Shown piece after piece: positions 25,562 through 33,510 of a stretch of 64,000 nt of DNA. How positions within the stretch are numbered: the first letter of the stretch is position 1; every line of letters starts with the position of its first letter. The stretch lies in the NCBI GenBank assembly GCA_017395425.1, contig JAFPUM010000054.1:51706-115705 (forward strand), in the 5' to 3' direction. Source of the stretch: Clostridia bacterium. GTDB lineage: Bacteria > Bacillota > Clostridia > Oscillospirales > Acutalibacteraceae. A model generated the notes under the pieces. It was not told the DNA's origin and did no database searches. It was given only the letters and a program-made list of their open reading frames with translations. A program made the translations under genes and the position numbers.

Positions 25562-26071
25562 CTATTCAAATTCAAACGTGACCACCCGTCCCGTTGCCAG
25601 CGACTGCGGCACATCGATCACCCGCTGGTTGGATGAGCCACGGAAGCGAAGATCATAATCCAGCAGTTCCAGCACAAACCGACCGTCGATCAGCACGTCG
25701 GTTTGCCGCAGCAAATCCATCACGGACGGTTCCCTCTCGCCCCGTTCCAACAGTTGTTCAAACGTATAGCCGGTATAAGCCATCACGTCACGTCCCGCTT
25801 TATGTACCTTTGCCGCCAGATCGGCAAGCGGCGCAGGCTGCTCGAATGGATCACCGCCCGAAAAGGTCACGCCCTGAATCAACGGATCCTGTATCAATTC
25901 TTCCAGCAAATCATCCGTGTCTACCTCATATCCGCCGCTGAAATCATGTGTCTGCGGATTATGACAGCCCTTGCAGTGATGGCGGCATCCCTGGGTGAAA
26001 ACCGTATAGCGAATACCCGGACCGTCCACTACCGATTCCGTCACAATACCTGCCACTCGCAGCTTTGCCAT
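25562..26071 (-). CDS. nrdG: Anaerobic ribonucleotide reductase activating enzyme NrdG
   Basis: 169 residues. Radical-SAM cluster motif CRHHCKGC at 29-36, preceded by VDGPGIRYTVFTQG and followed by VTFSGGDPFEQP, which contacts SAM. It installs the glycyl radical on NrdD so that ribonucleoside triphosphates can be reduced without oxygen. nrdD is not in the window, so the partner must lie elsewhere. It is preceded by a membrane-protein gene (15-bp gap). AGGGGG lies ahead of the ATG. Confidence 0.95.
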   Translation of the reverse strand: MAKLRVAGIVTESVVDGPGIRYTVFTQGCRHHCKGCHNPQTHDFSGGYEVDTDDLLEELIQDPLIQGVTFSGGDPFEQPAPLADLAAKVHKAGRDVMAYTGYTFEQLLERGEREPSVMDLLRQTDVLIDGRFVLELLDYDLRFRGSSNQRVIDVPQSLATGRVVTFEFE

Positions 26072-26086
26072 AAAAAAACCCCCTTG

Positions 26087-26869
26087 TCAGCAAGGAAACA
26101 GTTCCAGCCGCTGTTCCCCCTTTTCGTCCCGCACCAACTCGACACGCCATTCACTTTCCATCTGCCGTTTCCGCTCCGATTCGTATGCTTTCATCAGTGC
26201 GTCCGCATAATTCATACGACTGAGTATCGCAATGGCGGCACCTTGCCCGTGCGACAGGAAACAAACCGTCAGCAACTCTCCCCCATATTTGCGTGTCAGA
26301 CGCCATGAATCTGTCAGCGCAGTACCCGGTGAATCGCACCGTCCACTCAGCAGCAGGTAGAACGCACAGCTAAACCGTACCGTCAGTATCCACGCGGTCA
26401 AAATGCCGCTGACCGTCAGACAAAAAGCCGCACTCACCAAATGCGCCAACAGGGTTTCATCGTCGCCGCCCAGCGCATAGGCTGCTGCCCCTTCCCGCAG
26501 ACAAAGCCACGCAGGTGCTAACGTCAGCAGCAACACACCACATTGAAACGCTGCCAGAGACAACTCCCAGCCAAACACTTTCAGACGTCCTGCGCAAACC
26601 GGTGTAAACAACCGTTCCGTCCGCAGAAAATGTACCGTTACATTGTACAGTTCCCGCACAAATGTTCCACGGCAATACAGAGCCGTCAATCCTGCGGCTG
26701 CCGCACTCATCAGCCAAACGGGATTATCTCCGCCGCCGCGCATCCATTGTATCAAAGCTACCGTCGCAGCGGAAGCCGCCAAGAAATAAGTCAGGCAGAG
26801 CGCATAAGGAATTGACGTGCTCTCTGCCTGACAACGGGATAACGCAATCATACCTCGTGACAAATTCAT
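26087..26869 (-). CDS. Uncharacterised integral membrane protein
   Basis: 260 residues with about four hydrophobic segments (roughly 22-40, 50-65, 105-125, 140-172). A cytoplasmic-looking piece SPGTALTDSWRLTRKYGGEL resembles the amphipathic repeats in DUF975-type membrane proteins, a weak similarity. The ribosome site is poor (AAGGA ten bases upstream). It sits 15 bp before nrdG, so the two may be co-transcribed, but no functional link is evident. Confidence 0.65.
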   Translation of the reverse strand: MNLSRGMIALSRCQAESTSIPYALCLTYFLAASAATVALIQWMRGGGDNPVWLMSAAAAGLTALYCRGTFVRELYNVTVHFLRTERLFTPVCAGRLKVFGWELSLAAFQCGVLLLTLAPAWLCLREGAAAYALGGDDETLLAHLVSAAFCLTVSGILTAWILTVRFSCAFYLLLSGRCDSPGTALTDSWRLTRKYGGELLTVCFLSHGQGAAIAILSRMNYADALMKAYESERKRQMESEWRVELVRDEKGEQRLELFPC

Positions 26870-26987
26870 AGGGCAACCGTCCTTGTTCTGCCATCAAATT
26901 TTGCAATCGTTCTTTCAGAGCAGATACAAACACAGTATTTGCGATATCAGGTGAATTATGCCTTTAGAGTATCCCTGACCCGGTATC

Positions 26988-28058
26988 CTAGATTTTGGCA
27001 CACACCAGATCACCCATCTCGGAGCAGGTGACTTTACGGAAGCCTTCCACATAAATATCGGGCGTGCGTGCTTCATTCAGCACCTCAGCAACTGCCTTCT
27101 CAATGCGTTCAGCCGCGTCGGGCTGATTCAGCGAATATTTCAGCATCATCGCGACCGACAGAATGGTGGCAAGAGGATTGGCGATGTTCTGACCCGCAAT
27201 GTCAGGCGCCGATCCGTGAATCGGCTCATACAGTCCCGCGCCGGTCGCCCCCAGCGACGCCGACGCCAGCATACCGATCGAGCCGGAAATCATGCTTGCC
27301 TCATCCGAGAGAATGTCGCCGAAAATATTCGATGTGAGAATCACATCAAACTGACCGGGATTCCGAACCAGCTGCATCGCACAGTTATCCACATACATAA
27401 AGCTGAGCGCTACCTCAGGATACTCCTTGGACATTTCCGTGACCACTTCCCGCCACAGACGGCTGCTTTCCAGCACGTTGGCTTTATCCACCGTGCAGAG
27501 CTTCTTGTTGCGCTTCATTGCCATGTCAAATCCGATTCTGGCAATCCGCTCGATTTCGGGTACGGAGTACTTCTCGGTATCATAGGCTGCCGCCACACCG
27601 TTTTCCTCCAGACGACCACGTTCCCCAAAATAGATACCGCCGGTCAGTTCCCGTACCACCATGATATCCAGCGAGCCGTTGATAATGTCGGCACGAAGCG
27701 GCGAGGCGTCGCGAAGCGGTTCAAAAATACGGGCAGGACGCAAATTGGCAAAAAGACCCAGCGCACTGCGAATACCGAGCAATCCCTTTTCGGGACGCAC
27801 ATTGCCGGGCAGATTGTCCCATTTCGGCCCGCCGACGGCGCCGAGCAGTGTGGAATCCGCGGCCTTGCATTTGGCTATGGTTTCGTCCGGCAGCGGCACA
27901 CCCGTCGCGTCAATGGCGCAGCCCCCGAGCAGCGCTTCGTCATAGTCAACGGTAAAACCGCAAGCCTGCGCGGTCTTGTCCAGCACCTTGATCGCTTCAT
28001 TGACAATTTCCGGTCCGATGCCGTCGCCTTTGAGGACAGCAATACGATAATTTTTCAT
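26988..28058 (-). CDS. leuB: 3-isopropylmalate dehydrogenase LeuB
   Basis: 356 residues from [17 protein letters not shown], with AGGATGG upstream. Family blocks: [34 protein letters not shown], the catalytic Lys/Tyr region, [19 protein letters not shown] (metal-binding Asp residues) and [20 protein letters not shown]. It oxidatively decarboxylates 3-isopropylmalate with NAD+ in leucine synthesis. The other leu genes are not adjacent here. Own promoter at 28098-28126. Confidence 0.96.
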   Translation of the reverse strand: MKNYRIAVLKGDGIGPEIVNEAIKVLDKTAQACGFTVDYDEALLGGCAIDATGVPLPDETIAKCKAADSTLLGAVGGPKWDNLPGNVRPEKGLLGIRSALGLFANLRPARIFEPLRDASPLRADIINGSLDIMVVRELTGGIYFGERGRLEENGVAAAYDTEKYSVPEIERIARIGFDMAMKRNKKLCTVDKANVLESSRLWREVVTEMSKEYPEVALSFMYVDNCAMQLVRNPGQFDVILTSNIFGDILSDEASMISGSIGMLASASLGATGAGLYEPIHGSAPDIAGQNIANPLATILSVAMMLKYSLNQPDAAERIEKAVAEVLNEARTPDIYVEGFRKVTCSEMGDLVCAKI

Positions 28059-28097
28059 GGTAAATCCATCCTGTCTGTGTAAAAATTCTTGAACCTT

Positions 28098-28126
28098 ATT
28101 ATATCTCAGCCCCCTCAAAAAATCAA
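28098..28126 (-). promoter_or_regulatory. Promoter of leuB
   Basis: Read leftward: TTGATT (28126-28121), 17 bp, TATAAT (28103-28098), 40 bp before the leuB start. No T-box or leader peptide is apparent in so short a leader. Confidence 0.75.
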
Positions 28127-28197
28127 GCGCTTCTTGCAATGATTTCACAAAAACCGCCAATGAAGCCTATCACATTCCGGACTGTTTTTCATATTCT

Positions 28198-28216
28198 GAT
28201 AATGAGAATTATCTCA
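28198..28216. promoter_or_regulatory. Possible Fur/PerR-family operator upstream of the cupin gene
   Basis: GATAATGAGAATTATC is an inverted repeat (GATAAT/ATTATC) resembling Fur-family boxes, overlapped by TGAGA-ATTA-TCTCA. Spacing differs from the canonical 7-1-7 box, so the assignment is tentative. Confidence 0.35.
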
Positions 28217-28243
28217 AGACGTCTCTTTAGGAGGTATAGGTAA

Positions 28244-28681
28244 ATGAACGAAAAAATGTGCGGTAACGATTCGTTCTGCATCCGGGATTTGGGCGGAACG
28301 CCTCTGGCGATTGACATTGACTGTGTAACCAAACACAACCCCAATTACCGAACAGCCTTGTGGACAGGTGAATATTTACAGGTAACGCTCATGTGCATTC
28401 CGGTGGGCGGCGATATCGGCGCGGAGGTTCACTGTGATACCGACCAGTTCCTGCGGATTGAAAGCGGCTGCGGTCTGGCGGTAATGGGACCTTGCAAAAA
28501 TAAGATGACCTGCCGCCGGAAAGTTGACACCAACGACGCCGTGATCATTCCCGCGGGCACATGGCACAATCTCATCAATACGGGAAATATCCCCCTGAAA
28601 ATCTATTCCATCTATGCGCCGCCCCACCATCCTTTTGGCACAGTACAGCGTACCAAGAAAGAAGCGCAGCAGGCAGAATGA
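28244..28681 (+). CDS. Cupin-domain protein
   Basis: 145 residues with AGGAGG at ideal spacing. A single cupin barrel: motif 1 GGDIGAEVHCDTDQFLRIESG (metal-site His and Glu/Gln positions) near 47-66, motif 2 VIIPAGTWHNLINTG near 100-114, and a C-terminal YAPPHHPFGTVQRTK. Homologues in anaerobes are annotated as mannose-6-phosphate isomerase-like cupins, without demonstrated activity. Unusually Cys-rich for the family (six Cys). Monocistronic, with a Fur-like palindrome upstream and a terminator after it. Confidence 0.85.
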   Translation: MNEKMCGNDSFCIRDLGGTPLAIDIDCVTKHNPNYRTALWTGEYLQVTLMCIPVGGDIGAEVHCDTDQFLRIESGCGLAVMGPCKNKMTCRRKVDTNDAVIIPAGTWHNLINTGNIPLKIYSIYAPPHHPFGTVQRTKKEAQQAE

Positions 28682-28690
28682 TAAAAAAAG

Positions 28691-28735
28691 CCATCGCCAA
28701 AACCTTCAGACACAAAGGTTTTGCGATGGTTTTTC
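28691..28735 (+). terminator. Terminator of the cupin gene
   Basis: CCATCGCCAAAACC (28691-28704) pairs with GGTTTTGCGATGG (28717-28729) with one bulge, followed by TTTTTC. Confidence 0.9.
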
Positions 28736-28786
28736 TTTGTTTTTTGAAAGAGAAACAATTGCAAGGCAAAAACTATAAATATAGAA

Positions 28787-29221
28787 TTATGTCTCTTCGA
28801 GCAGCAGACACATCGCTTCCTGATATTTTTCCCGACGTCGGATATCCTGCTCCGTCAGCGTATCCATACGCGTTATGTCACTGTTATGCCGTAAATCTGC
28901 GAGTTTGACCTTCGTCGCCAACGGATTGCGCCGGATCGCCCTGATATAATCCATATACGGCACGCCTTCCCGGTGGGTCATCAGATCAAGCGCCTGACAG
29001 ACCTCTTCGGAAAATCCCATCGCGCGAATCTGTTCCAGCGTGTAATCGGTATCCTCCACCACATCATGCAGCAGCGCTACAATCGTGGTTGCTTCGTCTT
29101 CCATCTGCTCCGCCACATGGAACGGATGAAACACATAAGGCAGACCGGTTTTATCTACCTGCTCCTTATGAGCATCAAACATCAGCCGCATCGCTTTGCG
29201 CGTCATAGGCGTATAAATCAT
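28787..29221 (-). CDS. HD-domain hydrolase, small RelA/SpoT-hydrolase-like
   Basis: 144 residues from MIYTPMTRKAMRLMFDAHK, eight bases after GGAGG. HD-type metal residues are visible in GLPYVFHPFHVAEQM, IVALLHDVVEDTDYTL and the later KLADLRHNSDITR, the layout of single-domain (p)ppGpp hydrolase-like (MESH1-type) proteins. Such enzymes remove pyrophosphate from alarmones; the substrate here is inferred only. It follows a small membrane-protein gene by 32 bp. Confidence 0.85.
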   Translation of the reverse strand: MIYTPMTRKAMRLMFDAHKEQVDKTGLPYVFHPFHVAEQMEDEATTIVALLHDVVEDTDYTLEQIRAMGFSEEVCQALDLMTHREGVPYMDYIRAIRRNPLATKVKLADLRHNSDITRMDTLTEQDIRRREKYQEAMCLLLEET

Positions 29222-29253
29222 CTGAATGCCTCCGTTTCGTTTTTCCGATGATA

Positions 29254-29559
29254 TCATCGTCTGTTTTTCTGTGCGGATGCAAGGGTTTTCTTTCGATACG
29301 ATTTGGATTTTGATCCTTTTTTCGGCGGCGCGATTAACCTATCTGAAATCACATCTACCAACTGATCAGACGCAAAATACAGCACGCAGCCGCAGGTAAA
29401 CACAATCCCTGTCAGAATCAGCTTGCGGGCAAATTTTTTACGTCGTTTTGCCAGTTCTTTTTTCACCTGCTTATTGACCGCTTTTCTGATTTCCTGCGCC
29501 ACCTTTTCTTTCGCCGCGTCGCTCAGACCGTTCAAGGCACCGCTTATTTTCTCCGCCAT
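29254..29559 (-). CDS. Small basic membrane protein, unknown function
   Basis: 101 residues from MAEKISGALNGLSDAAKEK, with GGGAGG upstream. A highly basic stretch KKELAKRRKKFARKL (about 34-48) precedes one membrane helix (about 49-65), followed by a second basic tail (KKGSKSKSYRKKT). The topology suggests a cytoplasmic N-terminus next to phospholipid headgroups. No family recognised. Probably co-transcribed with the HD hydrolase gene. Confidence 0.65.
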   Translation of the reverse strand: MAEKISGALNGLSDAAKEKVAQEIRKAVNKQVKKELAKRRKKFARKLILTGIVFTCGCVLYFASDQLVDVISDRLIAPPKKGSKSKSYRKKTLASAQKNRR

Positions 29560-29707
29560 GACAAAAATTCCTCCCATTATGTAAAATCATTTATAAACAG
29601 CTGCCTTTGCAGCCTCTTTTATGATTATACCATTCCCCTCTCCATTCGTCAAGCATCCCGGAAAAAGGGAATAAGTAATGAAAGCAGTACAAAAAGAAAC
29701 GGCTGTA

Positions 29708-29736
29708 TTGACTTTGAAAAAAAAGCGTGATAAAAT
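29708..29736 (+). promoter_or_regulatory. Promoter of the mgtE leader transcript
   Basis: TTGACT at 29708-29713, 17-bp spacer, TAAAAT at 29731-29736. Transcription should start near 29743, giving a leader of about 280 nt before mgtE. Confidence 0.75.
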
Positions 29737-29777
29737 ATAAGCGTTGCAAATCTCAAAAGCAAAAGGGGTGATGTTTC

Positions 29778-29891
29778 GTGTCAAGCGGCGATAGTTACGG
29801 AGGCAAACGGAAGAATACGACATGGGACGGTCTGCCTTGTACAATGGTAATGAGGGTGGTTCCTTCGTCACTCAGACAGGAAACACGCTGA
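29778..29891 (+). CDS. Putative 37-residue leader peptide upstream of mgtE
   Basis: Starts at GTG with AAGGGGTG seven to eight bases upstream and ends at TGA (29889-29891). The product begins VSSGDSYGGKRKNTTWDG, followed by LPCTMVMRVVPSSLRQETR; no signal peptide or membrane segment is present. The region complementary to the terminator arm lies in codons 7-9, so ribosome position could choose between the antiterminator and the terminator. It may instead be a chance ORF inside a structured riboswitch. Confidence 0.5.
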   Translation: MSSGDSYGGKRKNTTWDGLPCTMVMRVVPSSLRQETR

Positions 29892-29913
29892 GCATTCTCC
29901 GATCCTTTGTCGT

Positions 29914-29946
29914 CTCCGTATGCGTTCTGGCATAGGGAGTTTTTTT
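29914..29946 (+). terminator. Intrinsic terminator within the mgtE leader
   Basis: A ten-pair stem with one central G-G mismatch, a six-base loop and seven consecutive T (29940-29946), 75 bp before the mgtE start. A terminator here, downstream of a promoter and upstream of the gene, implies regulated read-through. Confidence 0.8.
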
Positions 29947-30020
29947 GATTTGTTTGTCCGTTGCTGTTGATGAAGTTTTTTAATTGCAGCATATTTCATC
30001 AAATGAACGGAGTGATACTC

Positions 30021-31451
30021 ATGGCAAAGGAACCGATTTCCGGCGTGGAAGAACTGACGGCAGCCGTGCGCCCGGATTATGAAAACGAAATTGCCGCCAT
30101 TATCAGAGGAAACCTTTCTCCTCACATGATACAGAATCGACTGGGTGATTATCATGAAAACGACATCGCGCAGGTCATGCCCCGCCTCTCCCCTCAGGAG
30201 CGGAAAAAGCTCTGCCGTATCTGCACGGTGGAAATGCTGGCTGAGATTTATGAACATCTTGACGAGGAAACGGCAAGTCTTTATCTGACCGAAATGCCCA
30301 TTCAAAAAGCCTCTGATGTGATTTCGGCACTCGAACCGGATACGGCTGTCAATGTGCTGCATGAAATTCCCAAAGAAAAACGCGAACTGATTATCGAAAC
30401 CCTCCCCAGCGAAATCAAGAAAGATATCCGCCTGATTGCCTCTTTTGACGAAGACGAGATCGGCAGCCGCATGACCACCAATATGATTCATATCCAGCGA
30501 GGTATGACGGTTAAGGATGCGATGAAGGAGCTGATTCGCCAGGCAAGGGAAAATGACAATATTTCCACCATCTTCACGGTGGATGAAAACAACGAATTTT
30601 ACGGCGCCATTGACCTCAAAGACCTCATCACAGCGGATGCTGCTCAGGAGTTGGAATCACTGATTGCCACATCGTTCCCCTATGTATACGCCAGTGAATC
30701 CATTGATGACTGCATCGAGAAATTGAAGGATTATTCTGAGAATTCCATTCCCGTGCTGGATAATTTCAACCGCCTGCTGGGGGTCATCACTTCACAGAGT
30801 ATCATTGAAGTGGTCGATGACGAGATGGGTGAAGATTATGCGCGGCTGGCAGGTCTGATTGCAGAAGAGGATTTGCAGGAACCGCTCAGGGAAAGCATGA
30901 AAAAGCGTCTGCCGTGGCTGCTGGCGCTGCTGGGACTGGGCATTGTCGTGTCCGGCGTGGTGGGACTGTTTGAAGCGGTCGTCGCACAGCTCACGCTGAT
31001 TATGGCGTTTCAGTCGCTGATTCTCGACATGGCGGGCAACGTGGGAACCCAGTCGCTGGCTGTCACGATCCGGGTGCTGACCGACGAAACTTTGACGCTG
31101 GGACAAAAGCTCCATCTGGTGACCAAAGAAATGCGCATCGGCTTTTTCAACGGTCTGCTGCTCGGTCTGCTCTCGTTCGTGCTGGTGGGGAGTTATCTGA
31201 TGATCTTCAAGCAGAAGCCCGTTCCCTTTGCCTTCGCCGTTTCGGGCTGTATCGGCGCTTCGCTCATTCTGTCCATGTTGATTTCCAGCGCGGTGGGAAC
31301 CTTTATCCCGCTTTTCTTCAAAAAGATCAAAATAGATCCTGCCGTAGCGTCCGGTCCGCTGATTACCACGGTAAACGACCTTGTTGCCGTGATCAGCTAC
31401 TATGGTCTGAGCTGGCTGCTGCTGATTCAGACCCTCCATCTCCACACCTGA
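30021..31451 (+). CDS. mgtE: Magnesium channel/transporter MgtE
   Basis: 476 residues from MAKEPISGVEEL, eight bases after GGAG. N-domain with MgtE repeats (about 1-135), paired CBS domains (about 136-265) beginning EIGSRMTTNMIHI, a plug helix, then five membrane helices from about 310 with the channel signature FQSLILDMAGNVGTQSLAV and a terminal IDPAVASGPLITTVNDL. In studied MgtE the N and CBS domains sense cytosolic Mg2+ and close the pore. Expression is probably controlled by the leader at 29743-29946. Confidence 0.95.
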   Translation: MAKEPISGVEELTAAVRPDYENEIAAIIRGNLSPHMIQNRLGDYHENDIAQVMPRLSPQERKKLCRICTVEMLAEIYEHLDEETASLYLTEMPIQKASDVISALEPDTAVNVLHEIPKEKRELIIETLPSEIKKDIRLIASFDEDEIGSRMTTNMIHIQRGMTVKDAMKELIRQARENDNISTIFTVDENNEFYGAIDLKDLITADAAQELESLIATSFPYVYASESIDDCIEKLKDYSENSIPVLDNFNRLLGVITSQSIIEVVDDEMGEDYARLAGLIAEEDLQEPLRESMKKRLPWLLALLGLGIVVSGVVGLFEAVVAQLTLIMAFQSLILDMAGNVGTQSLAVTIRVLTDETLTLGQKLHLVTKEMRIGFFNGLLLGLLSFVLVGSYLMIFKQKPVPFAFAVSGCIGASLILSMLISSAVGTFIPLFFKKIKIDPAVASGPLITTVNDLVAVISYYGLSWLLLIQTLHLHT

Positions 31452-31489
31452 ATGGTTATTAGTTGCTATGTATGATAATTGCTTCTCCT

Positions 31490-31519
31490 CCCTTAGCCGT
31501 TGCTCTGTACGGCTAAGGG
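31490..31519 (+). terminator. Hairpin after mgtE
   Basis: CCCTTAGCCGT (31490-31500) pairs perfectly with ACGGCTAAGGG (31509-31519). The T-tract after it is weak (ATTGCTGCTTTC), so termination may be partial. Confidence 0.65.
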
Positions 31520-31615
31520 ATTGCTGCTTTCAAGCTGAAAAAATGAAAAAATTTCTGTCTGTCTGTAACGAAAGGCTTGCCGCAAAGACTAATATGGTGG
31601 AAAGAGGAAAGCGCC

Positions 31616-32119
31616 ATGGGCTTTGAAGAAATTTACAGCCTGTATAAACAAGACGTCTTTTGCTATCTTTGCGGACTGACGGGAAACGCGGATGAAGCCG
31701 AAGAACTGCTGGCGGAGACCTTCTTCCGGGCGTTTCTGGGATTTCAGGCTTTCCGCAGTGAAAGCAGTGTGAAAACATGGCTATTCGCTATTGCCAAACA
31801 CGTTTTTTATCAGCATCTTACCAAAAGAAGACGGGAAATCCCCGTCGAGGATACATTTCTCTACCCGCTGTGCGAACGTGGCATTGAAAACCGAAGCGAT
31901 ACGCAAAGCACTGTCGCATTGACGCAGCTGGTTTCCTCTCTGCTTGCGAAAAAGGATGAACGCAGCCGAAGGGCTTTTCATCTGCGGCTGGCGGGCTATT
32001 CCTTCCGTGAGATCGGACAGGCTTTGGGAATCTCGGAAAATTCCGCCCGTGTGCTTGTGCATCGTGTCAGGCTGTATCTGCAAACCGAACTGAAAAAGGA
32101 GGGGTACGGAAATGAGTGA
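31616..32119 (+). CDS. ECF-type RNA polymerase sigma factor
   Basis: 167 residues from MGFEEIYSLYKQDVFCYL, eight bases after AGAGG. Region 2 (about 4-70) contains the ECF patterns DEAEELLAETFFRAFLGF and VKTWLFAIAKHVFYQHL; region 4 (about 110-160) has RLAGYSFREIGQALGISENSARVLVHRVR. Directs RNA polymerase to a small regulon. Its stop overlaps the start of the anti-sigma gene, the standard arrangement for coupled synthesis. Confidence 0.92.
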   Translation: MGFEEIYSLYKQDVFCYLCGLTGNADEAEELLAETFFRAFLGFQAFRSESSVKTWLFAIAKHVFYQHLTKRRREIPVEDTFLYPLCERGIENRSDTQSTVALTQLVSSLLAKKDERSRRAFHLRLAGYSFREIGQALGISENSARVLVHRVRLYLQTELKKEGYGNE

Positions 32120-33431
32120 CCGTATCATCAATTCATCCGCTGTCACCTGCGGCATCGTGCAGGATCTGGCGCCGCTGGTAGCCGACGGCGTGGCATCCGA
32201 GGAGAGCAGGGCGGCGGTGATGTCGCATATCGCTTCCTGCAAGGCATGTGAGGCACTGATGCAGACACTTGCATCATCTGCCATCGAAACCAAAAACGAC
32301 AAAAGCCAACGCAACCCGTCTTTCGTCACATCTCCAAGACCCGACGACCAAAAAATCATGGCATATATCCGTCGGAGGGCAGTGTATTTCATTGCCCTTG
32401 TGACGCTGCTGGGGGCAGCAGCCGGCGTTATGATGACAGCCACTTCGCTGCAATTTCAGAATTTTCTCATCATGCCGCTGGTCGGCGCACTGTCCTATGC
32501 CTGCTTCCAAAAAAAAGGACTGCTGTCTTGTCCGGTAGTGTTTGTCATGACATTCCTGCACGCCGCTGTCAGTTCGATAATATCAGGAGACTGGTCGGAT
32601 TTTTCCGGCTTTCTCATCTATGGCGTTATTTATGTGATACTGATTCTGGTGGGGATTTGTATCGGCGCCTTGCTGACTACCATTGCGGCAAAAATGCAAA
32701 TCAGTAGAAATAATGCCGCAGCAAGAAAAAAAGCCATCTTAAAAATCGGGGCAGGTGCCGTGGCACTGGTACTGATCGCGGGCGTATTGTTTGTGTATAA
32801 CGCTTTCTGCGGCAACTTCATTTCAGCGACAATCGCCAAACACCGTGTGTCGGAATACATCGCGCGAACCTATCCCGGTCATTCCTATCAGATTTCCGCC
32901 GCAAGTTATGATTTCAAAACAGGGGGCTATACCTGCCGCGTTACCGACCCCGACAGCGCCGACCGCAGCTTTACGGCGGGAACCGCTTCAGGCGGTAACG
33001 TCTATGACACCTACCAGGATGTATTGGATATGAATACTACCCTCACGCGGCTGGAAATGGCATACAGGGACGCGGTCGATCCGCTGATTGATGCGCATTT
33101 CACTGATGAAAATGAATTTGGCTATCCCACCATCTTTTTCGGCAATGAAGACATTGACCGCAGCGGTCTGACCTATGATATGACGGCTGATCCCAAGCAT
33201 ATGCCGGTTCCCACCTGTGTGGTGCTTTCGCTCAAAACCGACGCTACGCAGTCGCTTCGGCGCACACAGTCACTCGCTGTGAGATTGGCAATGGAAGGCT
33301 ATCAGGTGGATTATTGGAGTTATTCCGATCAAGAAGGGCATTATTTTGAAATCATTCCCACAGAACGACTGCTGACAGCCTCTTCTCCGGATGATTTAAA
33401 AGAATTCCAACTCGAAGATAATATGAAATAA
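32112..33431 (+). CDS. Membrane anti-sigma factor with zinc-finger (ZAS) N-terminus
   Basis: 439 residues; AGGAGG precedes the ATG and the start overlaps the sigma gene by 8 bp. An N-terminal HxxxCxxC motif (HIASCKAC at about 37-44) is the zinc-binding anti-sigma signature. Around residue 90 membrane helices begin; five hydrophobic segments can be drawn up to about 240. The remaining about 190 residues lie on the far side of the last helix and include YRDAVDPLIDAHFTDENEF and PTCVVLSLKT. It probably holds the ECF factor until a membrane or envelope signal arrives; the external domain is the likely sensor. Confidence 0.85.
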   Translation: MSDRIINSSAVTCGIVQDLAPLVADGVASEESRAAVMSHIASCKACEALMQTLASSAIETKNDKSQRNPSFVTSPRPDDQKIMAYIRRRAVYFIALVTLLGAAAGVMMTATSLQFQNFLIMPLVGALSYACFQKKGLLSCPVVFVMTFLHAAVSSIISGDWSDFSGFLIYGVIYVILILVGICIGALLTTIAAKMQISRNNAAARKKAILKIGAGAVALVLIAGVLFVYNAFCGNFISATIAKHRVSEYIARTYPGHSYQISAASYDFKTGGYTCRVTDPDSADRSFTAGTASGGNVYDTYQDVLDMNTTLTRLEMAYRDAVDPLIDAHFTDENEFGYPTIFFGNEDIDRSGLTYDMTADPKHMPVPTCVVLSLKTDATQSLRRTQSLAVRLAMEGYQVDYWSYSDQEGHYFEIIPTERLLTASSPDDLKEFQLEDNMK

Positions 33432-33435
33432 ACCA

Positions 33436-33485
33436 AAACCCGGCTTTTTCTTCCCTTGAACAAAAGGGAAGAAAAAGCCGGGTTT
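33436..33485. terminator. Bidirectional terminator with a 22-bp perfect stem
   Basis: The stems at 33436-33457 and 33464-33485 are exact reverse complements around a six-base loop; the arms begin AAACCCGGC and end GCCGGGTTT. It separates the anti-sigma gene from the converging DUF4190 gene. Confidence 0.9.
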
Positions 33486-33510
33486 ATCCATTCAATTCAT
33501 GATTCTATAT

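Larger units (their letters stand above)
29743..29946 (+). promoter_or_regulatory. mgtE leader: short ORF, antiterminator pairing and intrinsic terminator
   Basis: The leader holds a 37-codon ORF (29778-29891) and an intrinsic terminator: CTCCGTATGC (29914-29923) against GCATAGGGAG (29930-29939), one mismatch, then seven T. The terminator's 5' arm, GTCTCCGTA (29912-29920), is also complementary to TACGGAGGC (29796-29804), codons 7-9 of the short ORF, with one G-U pair. The two helices exclude each other, the layout of an attenuator. It does not match the M-box (ykoK) pattern I know, although the regulated gene is a Mg2+ channel. Confidence 0.7.

Noticed and set aside
29743-29946. Standard M-box (ykoK) magnesium riboswitch upstream of mgtE
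   Set aside because: I cannot find the M-box conserved blocks (such as GGTGAGGCTCCT and GCTGCTGCCC). The leader is reported as an unclassified attenuator instead.
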